Assembly (NCBI GenBank): GCA_037833965.1
Contig: AP031351.1
Location: 23,014,501 to 23,078,500 of the forward strand
DNA from: Marchantia polymorpha subsp. ruderalis
Lineage: Eukaryota; Streptophyta; Marchantiopsida; Marchantiales; Marchantiaceae
DNA length: 64,000 nt
Direction of reading: 5' to 3'
The notes under the pieces are model-generated. The model ran no database searches. It was not told the origin of the DNA and saw only the letters and a list, made by a program, of their open reading frames with translations. Both the position numbers and the translations under genes were made by a program. This document shows, piece by piece, positions 24,401 to 37,045 of this stretch (position 1 is the first letter of the stretch; each line of letters starts with the position of its first letter).

Positions 24401-27400
24401 TGACACATGTGGACAGATGGGGGCAATTTCGTGGAAGCCAACAATATTCGTACCCTTCCCGCCCAGAGTTTTGTAGATTGGGCGCGGTCTAAAGTAGAAG
24501 CAGCGTCTGAGCACACTCACAACGTCACGTTCTCATCGCAGAAGGAAGTGTTGACCCCATAGCGAATTGAGAGTGCGAGCTGCCAGTGGAAAGGGCCACT
24601 GAGAGAGCGTTTGTAGACGCGGGAATCGAACTTCGTTAGGTGAAGTCAAAGCAGCCCATTTATTATCGGGTTCCTCACACAGCGACTAGAGCCCTGAAAC
24701 CGAACGAGATTGTGATGTGTTCAGACCCAGAGTGACAGATGATATAACACTCATGGAATTCAGGTGGATCCGTGATGAAATCATCCGTACCGTTCGAGTC
24801 CATAGCTCCTGACATGCGGGCGCTGACGAGGTCCAGTGCTCGACGAACGGCTCAGTAGTTGTGCCCATCAGCAGCAGCTTTCCACGTGTACAGTTGACTA
24901 TTACCGATCGGGTTGGTGCTCTGAGTACCTGATCGTAAACGGTACACATGGAGGTAACACTTATCGATCCGTGGTTGCGCTACATATGCTGGAAAGGAAG
25001 AGACATCGTCCAAAGGAAAGCTGATGAACATCGAACGGGGGCCAAGTAAGAACAACTGATGCGCCGTGGATACTAACAAACAGCAGGTTGAACCCCCGTA
25101 ATCTGTAGATCGCTCAGTACAGAGGTTGAAGCCGGCTGAATCGGCCGGCATGTCAGGAGAGAGTTGAAGAGTACGAAGTCAGCGCTCAGGATGTGTTTTA
25201 TATTGCTTCTATAAGTATTTAGATTGGTGAAATAATATTACTGACGAGGAATGCCATTTGTAATGTCCATCAACAGCAACAACCACCAGGTCTGATGAAA
25301 GTAGAGAAGTCGTTGCATGGCAAATTGAACGATTCACTGGCAGGAGTAGGTTTCCCGTCAACATCCACGTAGTTGATGCTGTCAGTGGCCAATAGCTTTG
25401 AAGGCTTAGCAAGCTCAAGTAGATGCCACAGCGATTATATAGGTTTCGGTGGAGTTGACTTCTTCTTGTTCTCGTGCTACTGGGCGTGGACAGGAGAATG
25501 TTTCTGTATGTTTTGACATTGGAGATCAGATTCGTGAATCGAAGTACTGGTGGCACAAACACTCCTGAGACCAGACGACGGGAACTTGTCATCGCCGCAA
25601 CGGAATGGCTGCGAGCTAGAAATCGAGTTCCATCTCTGACCTGCACTGTGAGCCGACGCGTTAAATGTTTGCTGTCCTTGACCCAAAGAACCGAGGACTA
25701 CTTATCCCCTGAAGACGCCAAATCCAGTTAAACTTTACTTTAATAAACACAGTCACCCAAAACCACCCAACAGATGACGCTGCAGCTCTTGTGTCTTATA
25801 TGATCCATTGTAGGCTTCACCTGTGGTCAATACTCGAGAGTTACAACATTATTAACCACTTTTCCCTCTGAAAAGCTGTCACACCACAAAGATACGCATA
25901 CTCGAATAAGCACAAATTATCCCTTCCTCAAAGACATCTTCCCATAACACCTTCCCTAAAATTAGGATTGCATTCAAAGGCTTATACTTCTCCACCCGCC
26001 ACTCCACTTGATCGATGGATTGGTCTAATGCATCTCTTGAATATGTTCCGACTTGCTGGCGAGTCATGGTTTCATGCTTCTCTCCCCGTGTCAAATCTCT
26101 ACGTCCGTATCCATCTAATATTTATGTCTTATCATATATTCCTCTCTATAGCTGTGTATGTGGCTCTCTATGTGAGACCCGAGAATCTGGCTTTTTGTGC
26201 ATGGGCAAAGCTTTTATAAAATGGGAAATGGAAAAGGTTGTTGGTCCATACTGTGACAAATCAAGTGGCCAAAAAAATTGGTGGGCTTCATAGTGACAAG
26301 TAGAGATGCACACTGTTCCCGTTGCTCCTGCCAGTTGTCTTGAAGGTGGTAGTGCGTGATCTTTCTGAGTTGTTTACCGTCGGTCAGCCAAAACTCAATA
26401 ATAGAGTGATGGGACGTGCTGTCTTCGTCATGAAACCAAAGCAAGACCACACTTGAATGGAAGTTGGGACGTGAAGAGATGCCTTAGAAAATAAGGAAGA
26501 TATGTAGGGCAACGTAAGTCGTGAAATCCGTTGGTTGTGACAAGCCATGAAGTTTTGAACACTGGAGTAATTTTGCAGTGTGCGTTGGGTTGAGGCGAGC
26601 GAAATTCTGGTTATTCTTTCCAACGTTGACTATAGTTTTCTAGGTCTTCCATTTGTCGAGTCCGGACAAATGAATTGACAATTTTCTGTCGTCTTGTGAG
26701 TTGACAATTTTCAGTTGCTCACAGCTAGCCTCAAATCTATATTCCCTCAAATCAAACCTCTGTAAGGCTGGTAAATAGGTAGTAAGATGTGCTGAGACGA
26801 CACTGGAGGTTAAATATGAATGAAAATCTCACGTGAGCGAATTACTGAAGAAGAACCATAGGATTTGTCAATCCCTCGCAAGCAGGACCGACATCGCCGA
26901 TCTTCAACATGCGGCGTGGAAGACTGGCAGCTGGCATGTTTTCCCATATTCTGAAATTGAGAGAGTATGAGATTCCTTCCCATCTGACCGACACTTCTGC
27001 CCTCTATCTATTTAACAGATCTACCTATCGACTGGTTATTGCTACATATAAAAGAGGAGGGGGTCAAGCTTCAAGTTCGTTCCCTTCACATTCAACCAAG
27101 TACTGTGACCCATTTCTTCTTGCAATCGGATGGAGAAGTAGAAGGCAATTAAGCTCAGCTACAGTACAGTTCTATATCCAATAGTTATTATTTAACTGTG
27201 TCTGATGACTTGACTTGTGCAACGTCTGGAGATGATATATGAAGGTGCCTTGTAGCTGGAAATGAATCTCCATGCGACAGATAGAGAAGGGTGCCACTCG
27301 GATGCAGCTGCATATATACTCCTTTCTCACTGTGCAGCGCCCGCCTACATCCTCCAGCATCGACTCTTCCCCCCTCGAAGTTCTCAAATAGCTGTAACCC

Positions 27401-29548
27401 TTCCTTTATTAAGCACATCGAAGGCAACACTTCAGCTGAAACATTTATCCGACTTCTGAGGTCTAGACATTCTCCTTCCGGCCCAATGTGAACATGGAAT
27501 ACAAGCGACGAATGAACTATCCACCAGATAATACCGCAAAACCGAGACAATTTGAATATCCCAACTTATGGTTCAGAACCTGGTGTTACCTCCATAACAG
27601 TTGAAGCCTGTTCGGAATGTCCACCACTTTTGACCTATTCCTCGGCGTGTTTGTCCGATTTGCGGTCATTGTTGCGGTATGCTAACCTAAATTTCCCCCA
27701 TGAGAAGAAGCAGGCGTAGGATCGTACCTGTCTATGGGGGAAGATACCTTGTTCCATTACAATACAGTGAGTACAGTCCATCATGATGTTAGCTGACGGT
27801 GCCTCTAAGAATCAGTACAGTACAGTGAGTACAATCACACGTCGGTAGTTTGTTCAGCGTCAGCTGTCAGTGTTGATTTGCCATTCGATAAAACATCGAA
27901 ACCCTTTGCCCAGTCGCTTGTGCCAACCTGGAAATATCACAGTGATCCGAGTACATATATATCCGTCAACAGGACTGTGTCCATGTTCACAGAAAGGGGC
28001 TTATACAATCTCAAGCATGTGGGGCATGCAAATATCAAGCGACTGTACAGCTCTCGATTTTTGTTTTGAACGGATGGCGTATGTGGGTTATCCTTTTCTA
28101 TCGGGATGTGACTGTAGACAGAATGTCAAGATGTCACAATTTCCATTTCCATCACTGCTATCTGTCAAGATGAAATACCTGTATGTAGAGGCTGAATTCA
28201 GGAAAAATTGCAATGATGGGAAGGTCACACGTTCACGGCTCACAACCTGACTTTCAGTACACACCCGAATAACAAGCAAACTTATTAGATTTTACATGTC
28301 CGAGCACCAAAGACTCTTTAGTGACAGATAACACTTCGTATTCTTATCCTCAGTGGGTGTAGTCTATAATTTTAAGCAACATCAACTGAATAATTATGAA
28401 GGACAGCACCGATGTGAAGAACAGGATTCTGAACTCAGATCTAGTGGAGGTGCTAAATGCATCCGTGGTTTCATTTGTATGACCTTGTATCTACTAGGGG
28501 ACTCAATGATTTTTGTCTTCTTTAGAGGGACGGGATACTTTGAAACTTGAACTTGAATAGAGGGAAATCAAAATATTGGAATTCAAGTCAGTTACAAGTA
28601 TGATGAACGGAAACCATCCTTCCGACACTCTATGAGGACATTCAATCATTCCAACAGAAACATTCCCGATCAAGCTCCTGCTATCGTAACCTGGTGGTCA
28701 GATCTTTTCTGATGTCGGTTGGACTTGAAGGAGTCATATACTCCGGAACGATCAGTACTGTTTTATCTGAAAATCTGTACACGAAAGTATAGCTTGGAAG
28801 CTTCTCATTCAGGCCTTAAATCTTGCGGTTCATGGAATTGTGTTCCCTGCTCATCACTCGATGCAACACAACATTCTAGACCTATTCATATTCCTGTCAA
28901 TCGTGACGCTATATTGCCACAGTGACCTTGCTCTGTTGAGATGTTGAAACTGTCACTGTGAATTCAACCGGCAGACAGTGGTCAATGATCATTCGCTCAA
29001 TACCCGCATATAGCTCAGTTCAGAATCCCTCATGTCTACGATGAAGTGCAGAAGGTAAATTTTGGCAAGCGAGACTGCCGCAACCGATATCCATGGAAGT
29101 AGAGGTCGAGAGACCATGCTTGATCCTCAAACACACTTTAGCTTGAGAAAGAAGCCTCTGCTGATCCCCAAGCACTTCAGCTTACAACAGTAGTCATTAT
29201 ATTCCATGCTTTAGCTGGGATCGTGCCGCCGATCTAGTCTCTTTGTACTGATCATACGTCCACATGTCATGATTATGTTTTGGTGACAATCAACGTCCCT
29301 TCATGATGCAAACGGAGAAAATACATAATAATATACAGATCGTTAGAACGTAAGATCAGAAAAGAATATACGTCCAGAAGTCGTGAAAGCGCAGGGACAT
29401 GGCTGCGTCCGGGCCGTAAACTAGAATTCATGTCCACTCTGAAGGCTTGCCAGTGACCGCTTTGACTGTGAACTAATTAGCTTCATTCCTGGCTCCATTA
29501 ATGAGCTGAACTAGATCTTTCATCCAAGCGAATGAAGCACATCATGGG

Positions 29549-29600
29549 AATCGAATATCGAATATTTCCATCTAAATCGAATATCGAATCTTTCCATCCA
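29549..29600. repeat. 26-bp tandem duplication
   Basis: Two adjacent 26-base copies, each beginning AATCGAATATCGAAT, differ at only two positions (29549-29574 and 29575-29600). Confidence 0.85.
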
Positions 29601-30478
29601 TTATGACCGATCTTAGGATTCACCGACAAAAACATTACGTTCAAGTAAGTACCCTGATACAATATGGATAGATACGTCGCTTCTGCTCTCTCAGCAGATA
29701 AGTATTTCCGCGCGGAGAGATGTCACCATGTTATATCAGAAAGAAGGCTTGATGGAGGTATCACAACCCAAAGCACTAAATCACGGCGTAAAAGTATCAT
29801 GTTATCCTGTCCCTAGGCTTTACGGTATAATCAGTATTGTAAAATTGCAGCATTTGGCCAACCGTAGATTTTGATGTAGATGTAACCTGTTAACACCGAG
29901 AAATTTATAAAATATGTTCATGATCAGATGAATCTGCAGTCGATCGTTTTCATACATCTAGCTAGGTAACTGTTCCACTTGCTGAATCAAAGAATGCGAA
30001 TTCAGCTTCAGCCGCGCCAAGCAGTGGACAGCTAGCTGGCGTTGTTTCTCACCAGGATACTCTGAACACCTCTGGAGGCACCACACACTAAAATTAAGCT
30101 TTCACCGCAAGAACCGGCCTGGAAGATAATCCACTTCCTGGCATAGTCATAATGTGGGTGTCATGATTGATTGTAGAGAGAAACTTCAAACATGTTGATT
30201 TGAACGATGAATGAAACTTCATCTACTAGTGCTTCGGAATCTATTTTCCTAAAGTGTAGTGCTTCAGATGAAGCCTTCTTTCCCACACCAACGTGCGATG
30301 CTTGATCCACGGCATATAATAGTTCGGCTTATCTGTGTCTCTGGAATGCTGGGCCTCAAAATATGCCTTCTTAATTTTATCTGCCCCAAACCTTCTTCCA
30401 ATTCTGCTTTACGCACGACTGAAACTGCATCTCGGTAATGTAAGAATGCTCATCGGTGCTTGATCTTAAAAAAGACCG

Positions 30479-30507
30479 ACAGTCCAGTTCAGTTTGAATT
30501 GGACTGT
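30479..30507. repeat. 12-bp-stem hairpin
   Basis: ACAGTCCAGTTC pairs with GAATTGGACTGT across a 5-base loop, with one G-T pair. It follows an A-rich run. No known element is attached. Confidence 0.5.
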
Positions 30508-31050
30508 GACACTTCGCTGTATATGAGCCACGAGAACCTCGCCGTAAGTGCATTATGCAAGCATGCTGCAGGCAGCTGGCTTATGAGAATCACCTGACAC
30601 TGGTACAAGCAGAGGTCTAATTGAGATCCATCATGATTTACTTTCTGCTTCAAGGCTTTACTTGATTCCGATCACAATATGTCAACCTCAATCTTAACAA
30701 TACCCAACAATCAGGCATTAAAACTTGTCACATGATGGACAAGGGAGTGAGACTGAACATGGGGTAAGCTTGTCCAAGAAGGGGAGACAACTAATCTAGC
30801 AAAAAGGGTGGGAAGACCCCGTCAATCGACACGGGAGAAAAAAAACGAATCACATGGGATTACTACCGAATATCCTTACAGTGGAACATATGTAGTAATG
30901 AATCTCACATATTCCGATCACCTATTTCAAACAGCATACATCCAGCAATAGCGAAGGAATCGCAATCCTTTCGAAAAGCACTGACTAGTGCTGCTAATGC
31001 TACCATCGGAACATGCATCATTGGATAGCAATCCTATGAATAGCAGTGAA

Positions 31051-31547
31051 TAATGCTGTCCGTAGTGCAAGAAAACACCGGCCCGAAAATAGGTCCTACA
31101 TTAAGATCTTTGCTGACTGAGTCGATCGATGGGTTTGAAAAGTGGGCAGTCCGGCGTAGCATACCGGTACAAGAAATTCTGGGCTATCAATTGCAGAAAA
31201 ACGGTCTGTCATTTGACGTTCGACGACTTGCTTCTCGCACCGAGAGCCTTTTTACGCGGCTGGGTGTCCACTTTTCATCAGAAGGACGTCATAGAAGGGC
31301 TCGCTTATCATCAACGAGAGCGCGTGGGAAGCATGGAACATAACTCTGCCAGCAGTCATGAATGTCAGATTCCAAACATCAGCTTTTGGTTTGGCGGACT
31401 GGTTCTGTCATCATGGTGGCTAAATGAAGGCTCGGTAGCTCGTCTTTGTCAACCTTATCAACCAGACTCACTTTTATCAAAGTGAATTCCTCTACTTAGG
31501 TCCGTCCATCCCAGGAGAAGAAGAAAACAATGCTTTATGAATTGACT
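31051..31547. other. Unassigned DNA with a possible kinase relic (minus strand)
   Basis: On the minus strand around 31400-31260 a frame of about 50 codons reads through KADVWNLTF and ends at SGHPAA before a stop. The spacing resembles the KxDVYSF...SG segment of a plant serine/threonine kinase C-lobe. Stops on both sides and the absence of the other kinase motifs make it at most a decayed fragment. The plus-strand frames here match nothing I know. Confidence 0.25.
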
Positions 31548-33179
31548 GGTTTAGGCATATAGCAATGGACTTCTTTTTATCTTCGAGTCCGTATTTTGGA
31601 CATTACTATTCGCTCAAGAATACAATGGCATCTGTCTTCTTATGCTAACATGACCTTTGGCGGAAAAATGAAGGAATTAGTTTGAGTTTTTGATGGATTT
31701 TCTCGTTAGTTGCATATTTTTCACGAGTCTATAAATATGCCCGTCAGCCTTAGGTCGCTGTATAGACCGTTCTTCTACACAACAAGTCAACCACTGATTC
31801 GTCTCCAGAATTGAGATTTGATGTTTTCCTCCAAGTTGAAGGCCAGTCTCCATGCATCATTCTTTGACAAAACAATCAAAGCTTTCTAGGCTTGTAGATG
31901 TAGGACGTACATGCTTGGATTGGAGTTGTTAAATGATTATTAAATATATATTCGTTTAGGCGAATGTGGAAATATCCAACAAGTTCGAAACAGGAGAAAG
32001 AGGTTTTAGCCTTTTGCATCAAGCCCCGACAAAAAGAAAAAGGCAAAATTCTCCGGAATCCTCTACTTATTACGGCTGAAAATATCTATTTATTTTATAG
32101 TTTGTGGGTCTCTTCATAACAAAAAATGGAAGTTGAAGAGGTTGAGAAAGTTTAGAGACCTCTTAAAAAGCATCGAAGGCGGAACCAAATGATCATTTTG
32201 AAAGGAAAGAGCATCATATCACCACCATGTTTTTTCACCGGATCTAGGAAAGAGATGGTAGACACGCACTAGTCTAAGCTCTACCTTTCACCCAGTATTG
32301 GAAAAAAATTTGACGATAGACAGTCAATCATAGTAATAGGGGAGAGAGTTGTATTTTTCCTGGAGTTATTGTACAAATATCTTATAAGGTTCTAGATAAT
32401 TGCTCGCAATCATGAGCATTTGAACAGCTTGTCATTACGGTCCAAACATATGCATAAAATCTCCTTTTGTCTGAAGCCCTTTTTTTTAAAAAAAAAGATC
32501 TGAATCATTGATATTATTTTGGTAGTCTCTGAGACCGACAATCCGTATCCATCAGTTATTTTGTCAATAGAGGAAACGGCCATATCCATTTGTTATTTTG
32601 TGGCAGCATCAATGTGATCATTTAGGAGCTGATGGATCCGAATATTAGATGATTGAGCGGCTGCCCATTGCAATGTTAATTTGAATTCGTGCACGAGTAT
32701 ATGATAGCCACCAAATTTCAGATAAATTTCCATGTTAAAGATAAGGAATCACAGAACCAGGATCTTGGGACAGCCCACAGAAGATGTAACGGGATTCTGT
32801 TATGAGTCCAACATCTCATCACCTCTAGTCATCAACGCAATGAAAGTGATACCATCTGAAATGAATGAGTACCCTGAATGAGACTGGCCTCCAAGATGGT
32901 GGAAAACCTCAAATCTCAATTCTGGAGACGAATCAGTGATTGACTTGTTGTTTGGAAGAATGGTCTATACAGCGACCTAAGGCTGACGGGCATATGTATA
33001 GACTCGTGCTAAATATGCAACTAACGAGAAAATCCATCAACGTCAAACTATTTCCTTCATTTTCCGTCAAAGGTCACGTTAGCATAAGAAAACCGATGCC
33101 ATTGTATTCTTAAGCGAATAATAATGTCCAAAATATGGACTCGAAGATAAAAAGAAGTCCATTGCAACATGCCTAAACC
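31548..33179. repeat. Inverted duplication with 300-bp arms
   Basis: The left arm (31548-31850) and the reverse complement of the right arm (32880-33179) align almost throughout with scattered substitutions and small indels. Shared words include GGTTTAGGCAT at the outer ends, CGATTCGTCTCC-like words and AATTGAGATTTGA inside, and GGCCAGTCTC at the inner ends. The arms enclose about 1,029 bases of unrelated DNA. The left arm contains CTATAAATA (about 31728-31736), degraded in the right arm. No clear target duplication was found outside the arms, so a foldback transposon is possible but not shown. Confidence 0.85.
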
Positions 33180-35204
33180 GAGAAGACATGTAGAGGCTAT
33201 CAATTGGTTATTTGCCTTTTGCCTGATGGCAGCGGTGGACAGATGGCTCTTTTCTGACACGAGATGCTCCTACAGCGTTTCCTTATGCATAAAGATCATC
33301 GAAAGCTGGCCAGTCATACATATAATGAACAATGTCATAATGTTTATCTGTCATTCATTATCTTAAGTCATAAATAGAAACTTTCGGAGATCACTTCTGA
33401 CCCTGACCCTGAACCTGAAACAGTCCAAATTTGATATGCCACTGGAATGTTATGACAAATATTCGATATGGCAGATATGAAGAATGCGTGCATGCAAATA
33501 AGAGGAATGATGGCTAATACCTTCAGAAAAATAATTAAAAGATTCGTTTGGGTAGAAATTAATTGTCATCTATCAATCAAACATCAGACCTAGGGAAGTG
33601 AGCACCGGTCTAAAATTACACGCGGAATGAATCCAGCCGTTTCAAATGGCGCTGTGAAATGGATAATGCATGTAAGTAAGGAGCCATGATCTGGTTAGCT
33701 AGGTACCGAGCATACTCTTGTCCTCCGATGTACAGTTACATGAAATCAGGCTGTCATTCGGTTCTTCAGGAGACATTCTATATTCATTCTAGTGCTCCGA
33801 TGTCATGAGGTACCAATCGAGTCTCCTGACACTCCCTCACTTGGCTTAACGTGACGCTATAAACTAACTGCGTTTAGAGCCAGGCAGATCAGAGTGTCGG
33901 CATTGTCAAAAAAGGTAAGTGATCTAGAGTTTGGTGATAGACAAAGGCTTACCGCTGATAATGTAAAATTATGTCACAGGCTGTCATTACGAGTCCACAT
34001 CAGTTTTAACAGTTTTTTACAAACCATCTTGTCATAGTGAGTAGTTTCTGGCCAAGGCTTGAAGATTTATTAGGCTGAAAGAAGGAATTGACCGCTAGAA
34101 GTTTAAAGATATAGTTCCGCGTGGAGAACACCTTGTAGCAGACCAGTCTTCACCTCAGGATTTGCAGCCATTTAGAGTTCCTCTCTACTGATTGTTTTTA
34201 TACCTAATAAGAATGAACTGTGATTTGGGACAGTTCTTTCTCAATCGTGTAGTATGAAAGCGAGTCTGTCACATTCCAAAAATTGGAAGAGCCAGGACAT
34301 ATATTTCAGGATAGTCAAACGTTCTCTCAACATTGGAATGACCCTTCTTAGCCTGGTCAGCAGGATTCAACCCCAGTCCAGCTTTGTGGGATCAATTATC
34401 TTGTGTCGCAAAGATTCTTTCCAAACTTATTCTTTCACATCAACCTGTGCGTATCAATGTGACACAATGATTGAGTGATCTGGATATGGGTATATCTATA
34501 GAATGGATGCCCTCTAGCTATACCTTCCCCCAGCTACTTCGGTGGCTGCCTTTGATTTCTTGTTACTTGCTTTCTGAACTATATGCCATTATCTCTGATC
34601 TACCACCTGTAACCTAGAAAATTAAGTGACCTGTGGACTGAAAGATCCTTGTACACAAATACGAGGGACATGTCAAGCACTCATTCACCGAAATCCGGAG
34701 GGTGAATTTGGACACTGTCTGCTGACAAACCTGCATGTTGCACAAAGACGTTATAATGTGGATCACGCAGCCAGACACAAGGATCTTATCTCAACATTTA
34801 CCACTTAGTTTGAATCCTACAGTCTTATAAAATGTGTAATAACATACTTTAAAGCGAGACTGTACTGTTGATGCATGCTTCCGGAATCACATTCATGTAG
34901 TCGAAGTAGGCAAGCACGCAATGGTGATCGTCTTTGGTGCTCTCTTCTTCATGATCTTTCAAGATATTGTTGATCTGTCCTTAAAGATCCAACCTTGCTC
35001 ACTTCTAATACTAAAGACGATTTCCCCTTATTTAGTCAGAGTTATAGGTATAAGAAATATTAATGTTTCTCATATTTCAACAATTGCAACCCATTGACTC
35101 TTATAGTTATGATTCAATCCTTTCAAAAAATCTTATCATACATGCTTTGCAGTAACTAGCATATCCTGAAACTTGTAATTTGATATTCATAATCAATGAT
35201 ATTA
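33180..35204. other. Non-coding DNA, nothing recognised
   Basis: Between the inverted duplication and element A there are only short frames without recognisable motifs. The segment just before element A ends in TATTA (35200-35204), which is the left target duplication of that element. Confidence 0.5.
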
Positions 35205-35228
35205 TGTGAGCACAAAACTGTGCTCACA
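35205..35228. repeat. Perfect terminal hairpin of element A
   Basis: TGTGAGCACA and TGTGCTCACA form a perfect 10-bp stem around the loop AAAC. The right half ends in GCTCACA, the same word that closes the element at its far end. Element B carries the same hairpin at 46140-46163. Confidence 0.9.
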
Positions 35229-35429
35229 TGTCTTTTTAACCTTATGAGAGTTAAAAGTTTAGATTTAAGCTCTTGCAAAGTTGTGCTTGGAGTTTTCTGG
35301 AAGTTTTGGCAAGATTAGGAGTTGGTGTAATAGTTAGTAGACAAAGGTGCGGAACGGGGCCTTCACGGCAGGGTCTCCGGCGAAGTGCCTTCGGTGAAGT
35401 TCCTTCGGGGAAAGGCCTTCGGCGAAACA

Positions 35430-36325
35430 GTGAAACCCTCATAACGTTTTCAATGTGTGATACCTTGACTCAGTTAGTGTCTTGTTGGAAAGAGCTCGCG
35501 ACGCTTGTTTCAACGAGACCAAGAAGTCTTGAAACGGATAAGGCATCACTGAGTTGTGAGTGTCGGAAGTTACTGATGGGAAGGGTTGAGGCGAGTTCGG
35601 CTTCGGACGTCGTTGGCTCCGGACGTAACGTTCGCGTCCGTCGGAAGTTCCGTCCGAACGGAACTTCGGATGGCTCCGGACGCCTTCGGCTGCGGACGTC
35701 TCCGGCTTCGGACGTCTTCGGCACCGGATGTCTCCGGCTTCGGACGCCTTCGGCTCCAGACGCCTTCGCGACAACTGCGAGCAGGCCTTCGGCAATACGA
35801 GGTCGGCGAACTCCGAATCGGCGAACTCGGGGTCGGCGAACTCCGAGCCGGTGAACATCGTGCAGGGGCCTTCGGGGAAAGGGCCATCGGCGAAACAGTA
35901 AAATCAGCATATCTTTTTCATTTGTTAACGGTTTGACTTGATTAGGGTCTCGTTGAAAAGAGCTTGTGACGCTCGTTCCAACGAGACCAAGAACTCTTCA
36001 AACGGATAAGTCGTCACTGAGTTATGAGCGTCGAAAGCGGCGGATAGGGTAGGACAACATCGTACCGGAGGATATCAAACCGGAAGACATCGAACCGGAA
36101 GACATCCAACCGGCGAACATCATGCGGGCACCTTCGGCGATAATAGATAACAGGCCCTCGGCGGTGTGCCTTCGGCGAAGGGTGAAACCGGCATAACTTT
36201 CGCAATTCGTAACGGGTTGACTCAGTTAGGGTCTCGTTGGAAAGAGCTCGACCTGTTCGTTCCAACGAGCCCAAGAACTCTTGAAACGGAGCAAAGATCC
36301 GTGAGTTATGGGTGTCGGGAGTGAC
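35430..36325 (+). repeat. Three copies of a ~140-bp dyad module (element A)
   Basis: Copies lie at about 35430-35575, 35893-36040 and 36181-36325. Each runs from a CATAAC/CATATC word, through a GTTTGACT- or GTTGACT-like segment, GTCTCGTTGGAAAGAGC, a short spacer, TTCCAACGAGACC or a close variant, AAGAACTCTTGAAACGG, to GAGTTATGAGCGTC. The two central words are inverted copies of each other, and the outer CATAACT and AGTTATG words are too. Further copies lie in B (about 46368-46505, 46803-46945), C (about 47995-48130), D (three, 53600-54500) and E (about 56628-56760). Confidence 0.8.
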
Positions 36326-36794
36326 TGTTATAGATAGGCAAAGGTGCGGTCGTGCGTCTTCGGCGGGTGGATGCCTTCGGCGGTGCGCGGAAGAAGATTC
36401 CCTCCGGCGGAGATCGGGTGGTCAGGAATGTAGAATGTACAGGTGTGGTGGCGGCGGCGGCGTGAAGTCGCGCAGGGGGAGCAGGCAGCTACCCATCATT
36501 GCGGGTGGGGCATGCAGGCGGGCTGTGGGTGTCTCGACCTTGGATTTTTGAGGTGGTGTGTTCGGCCTTGGAGCTGAGACCTGGTGGTGTGTTCGGCCTG
36601 GGAGCGGAGAGTTGGGAGTGTACCAGTGTGCGAGAGCTTGAGGTGTGCGTGTGTGGAGACGGAAGTGGTATCGGTCGTAGGATAGAGTGTGGTGTGAGCG
36701 ATTTTTCGCAGGGAAGTGGTGAGAGTTAGGAGGGGAGTGTGGAGAGTTTGAAGTAGGAGCAAGCAAACTCTCGTGGGTGGAGAGTTGTATCTGA

Positions 36795-37045
36795 GAGTGT
36801 AATTTAAGTGGGATCTGAGATTGAAGTGTAAAATCTGTGAGTGAGATCTGAGATCAGAGTGGAAGATCTGAGAATGGGAGCTGAGAGTGAAGTGAAATCT
36901 GAGATTGAAATCTGACAGTCGGAATCTGAATTTGAAACTGGAAAGGGAGAGTTGAATCTGAGAGAGGAATCTGGTGGGGTTTGAAGGTGGAAGCTGAGAA
37001 ATCGATGCTGAAATCTGAGTAGGAATTGGGAGTGGGACTGGGATC
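36795..37045. repeat. 33-36-bp minisatellite in element A
   Basis: Degenerate tandem units built on GGGAGCTGAGATTGAAGTG followed by AAAATCTG fill this stretch. The same array occurs in element B at about 47390-47732 and continues at 53102-53220 after the C insertion. Confidence 0.8.

Larger units (their letters stand above)
17601..31050. other. Long gene-poor stretch, nothing firmly coding
   Basis: No frame here exceeds about 155 codons and none carries a motif I recognise. Frames at 18574-18819 and 19225-19584 (plus) have fairly ordinary composition and might be exons, but I cannot assign them. Separate entries cover the G-rich tract at 20268, the hairpin at 21372 and the duplications. An AT-rich pocket lies at about 23336-23780. 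No tRNA genes were seen. Confidence 0.45.

Noticed and set aside
35273-35910. Overlapping 100-190-codon frames on both strands in element A
   Set aside because: All are generated by GCCTTCGGCG-type repeats, which stay open in most frames; no consistent protein is seen.
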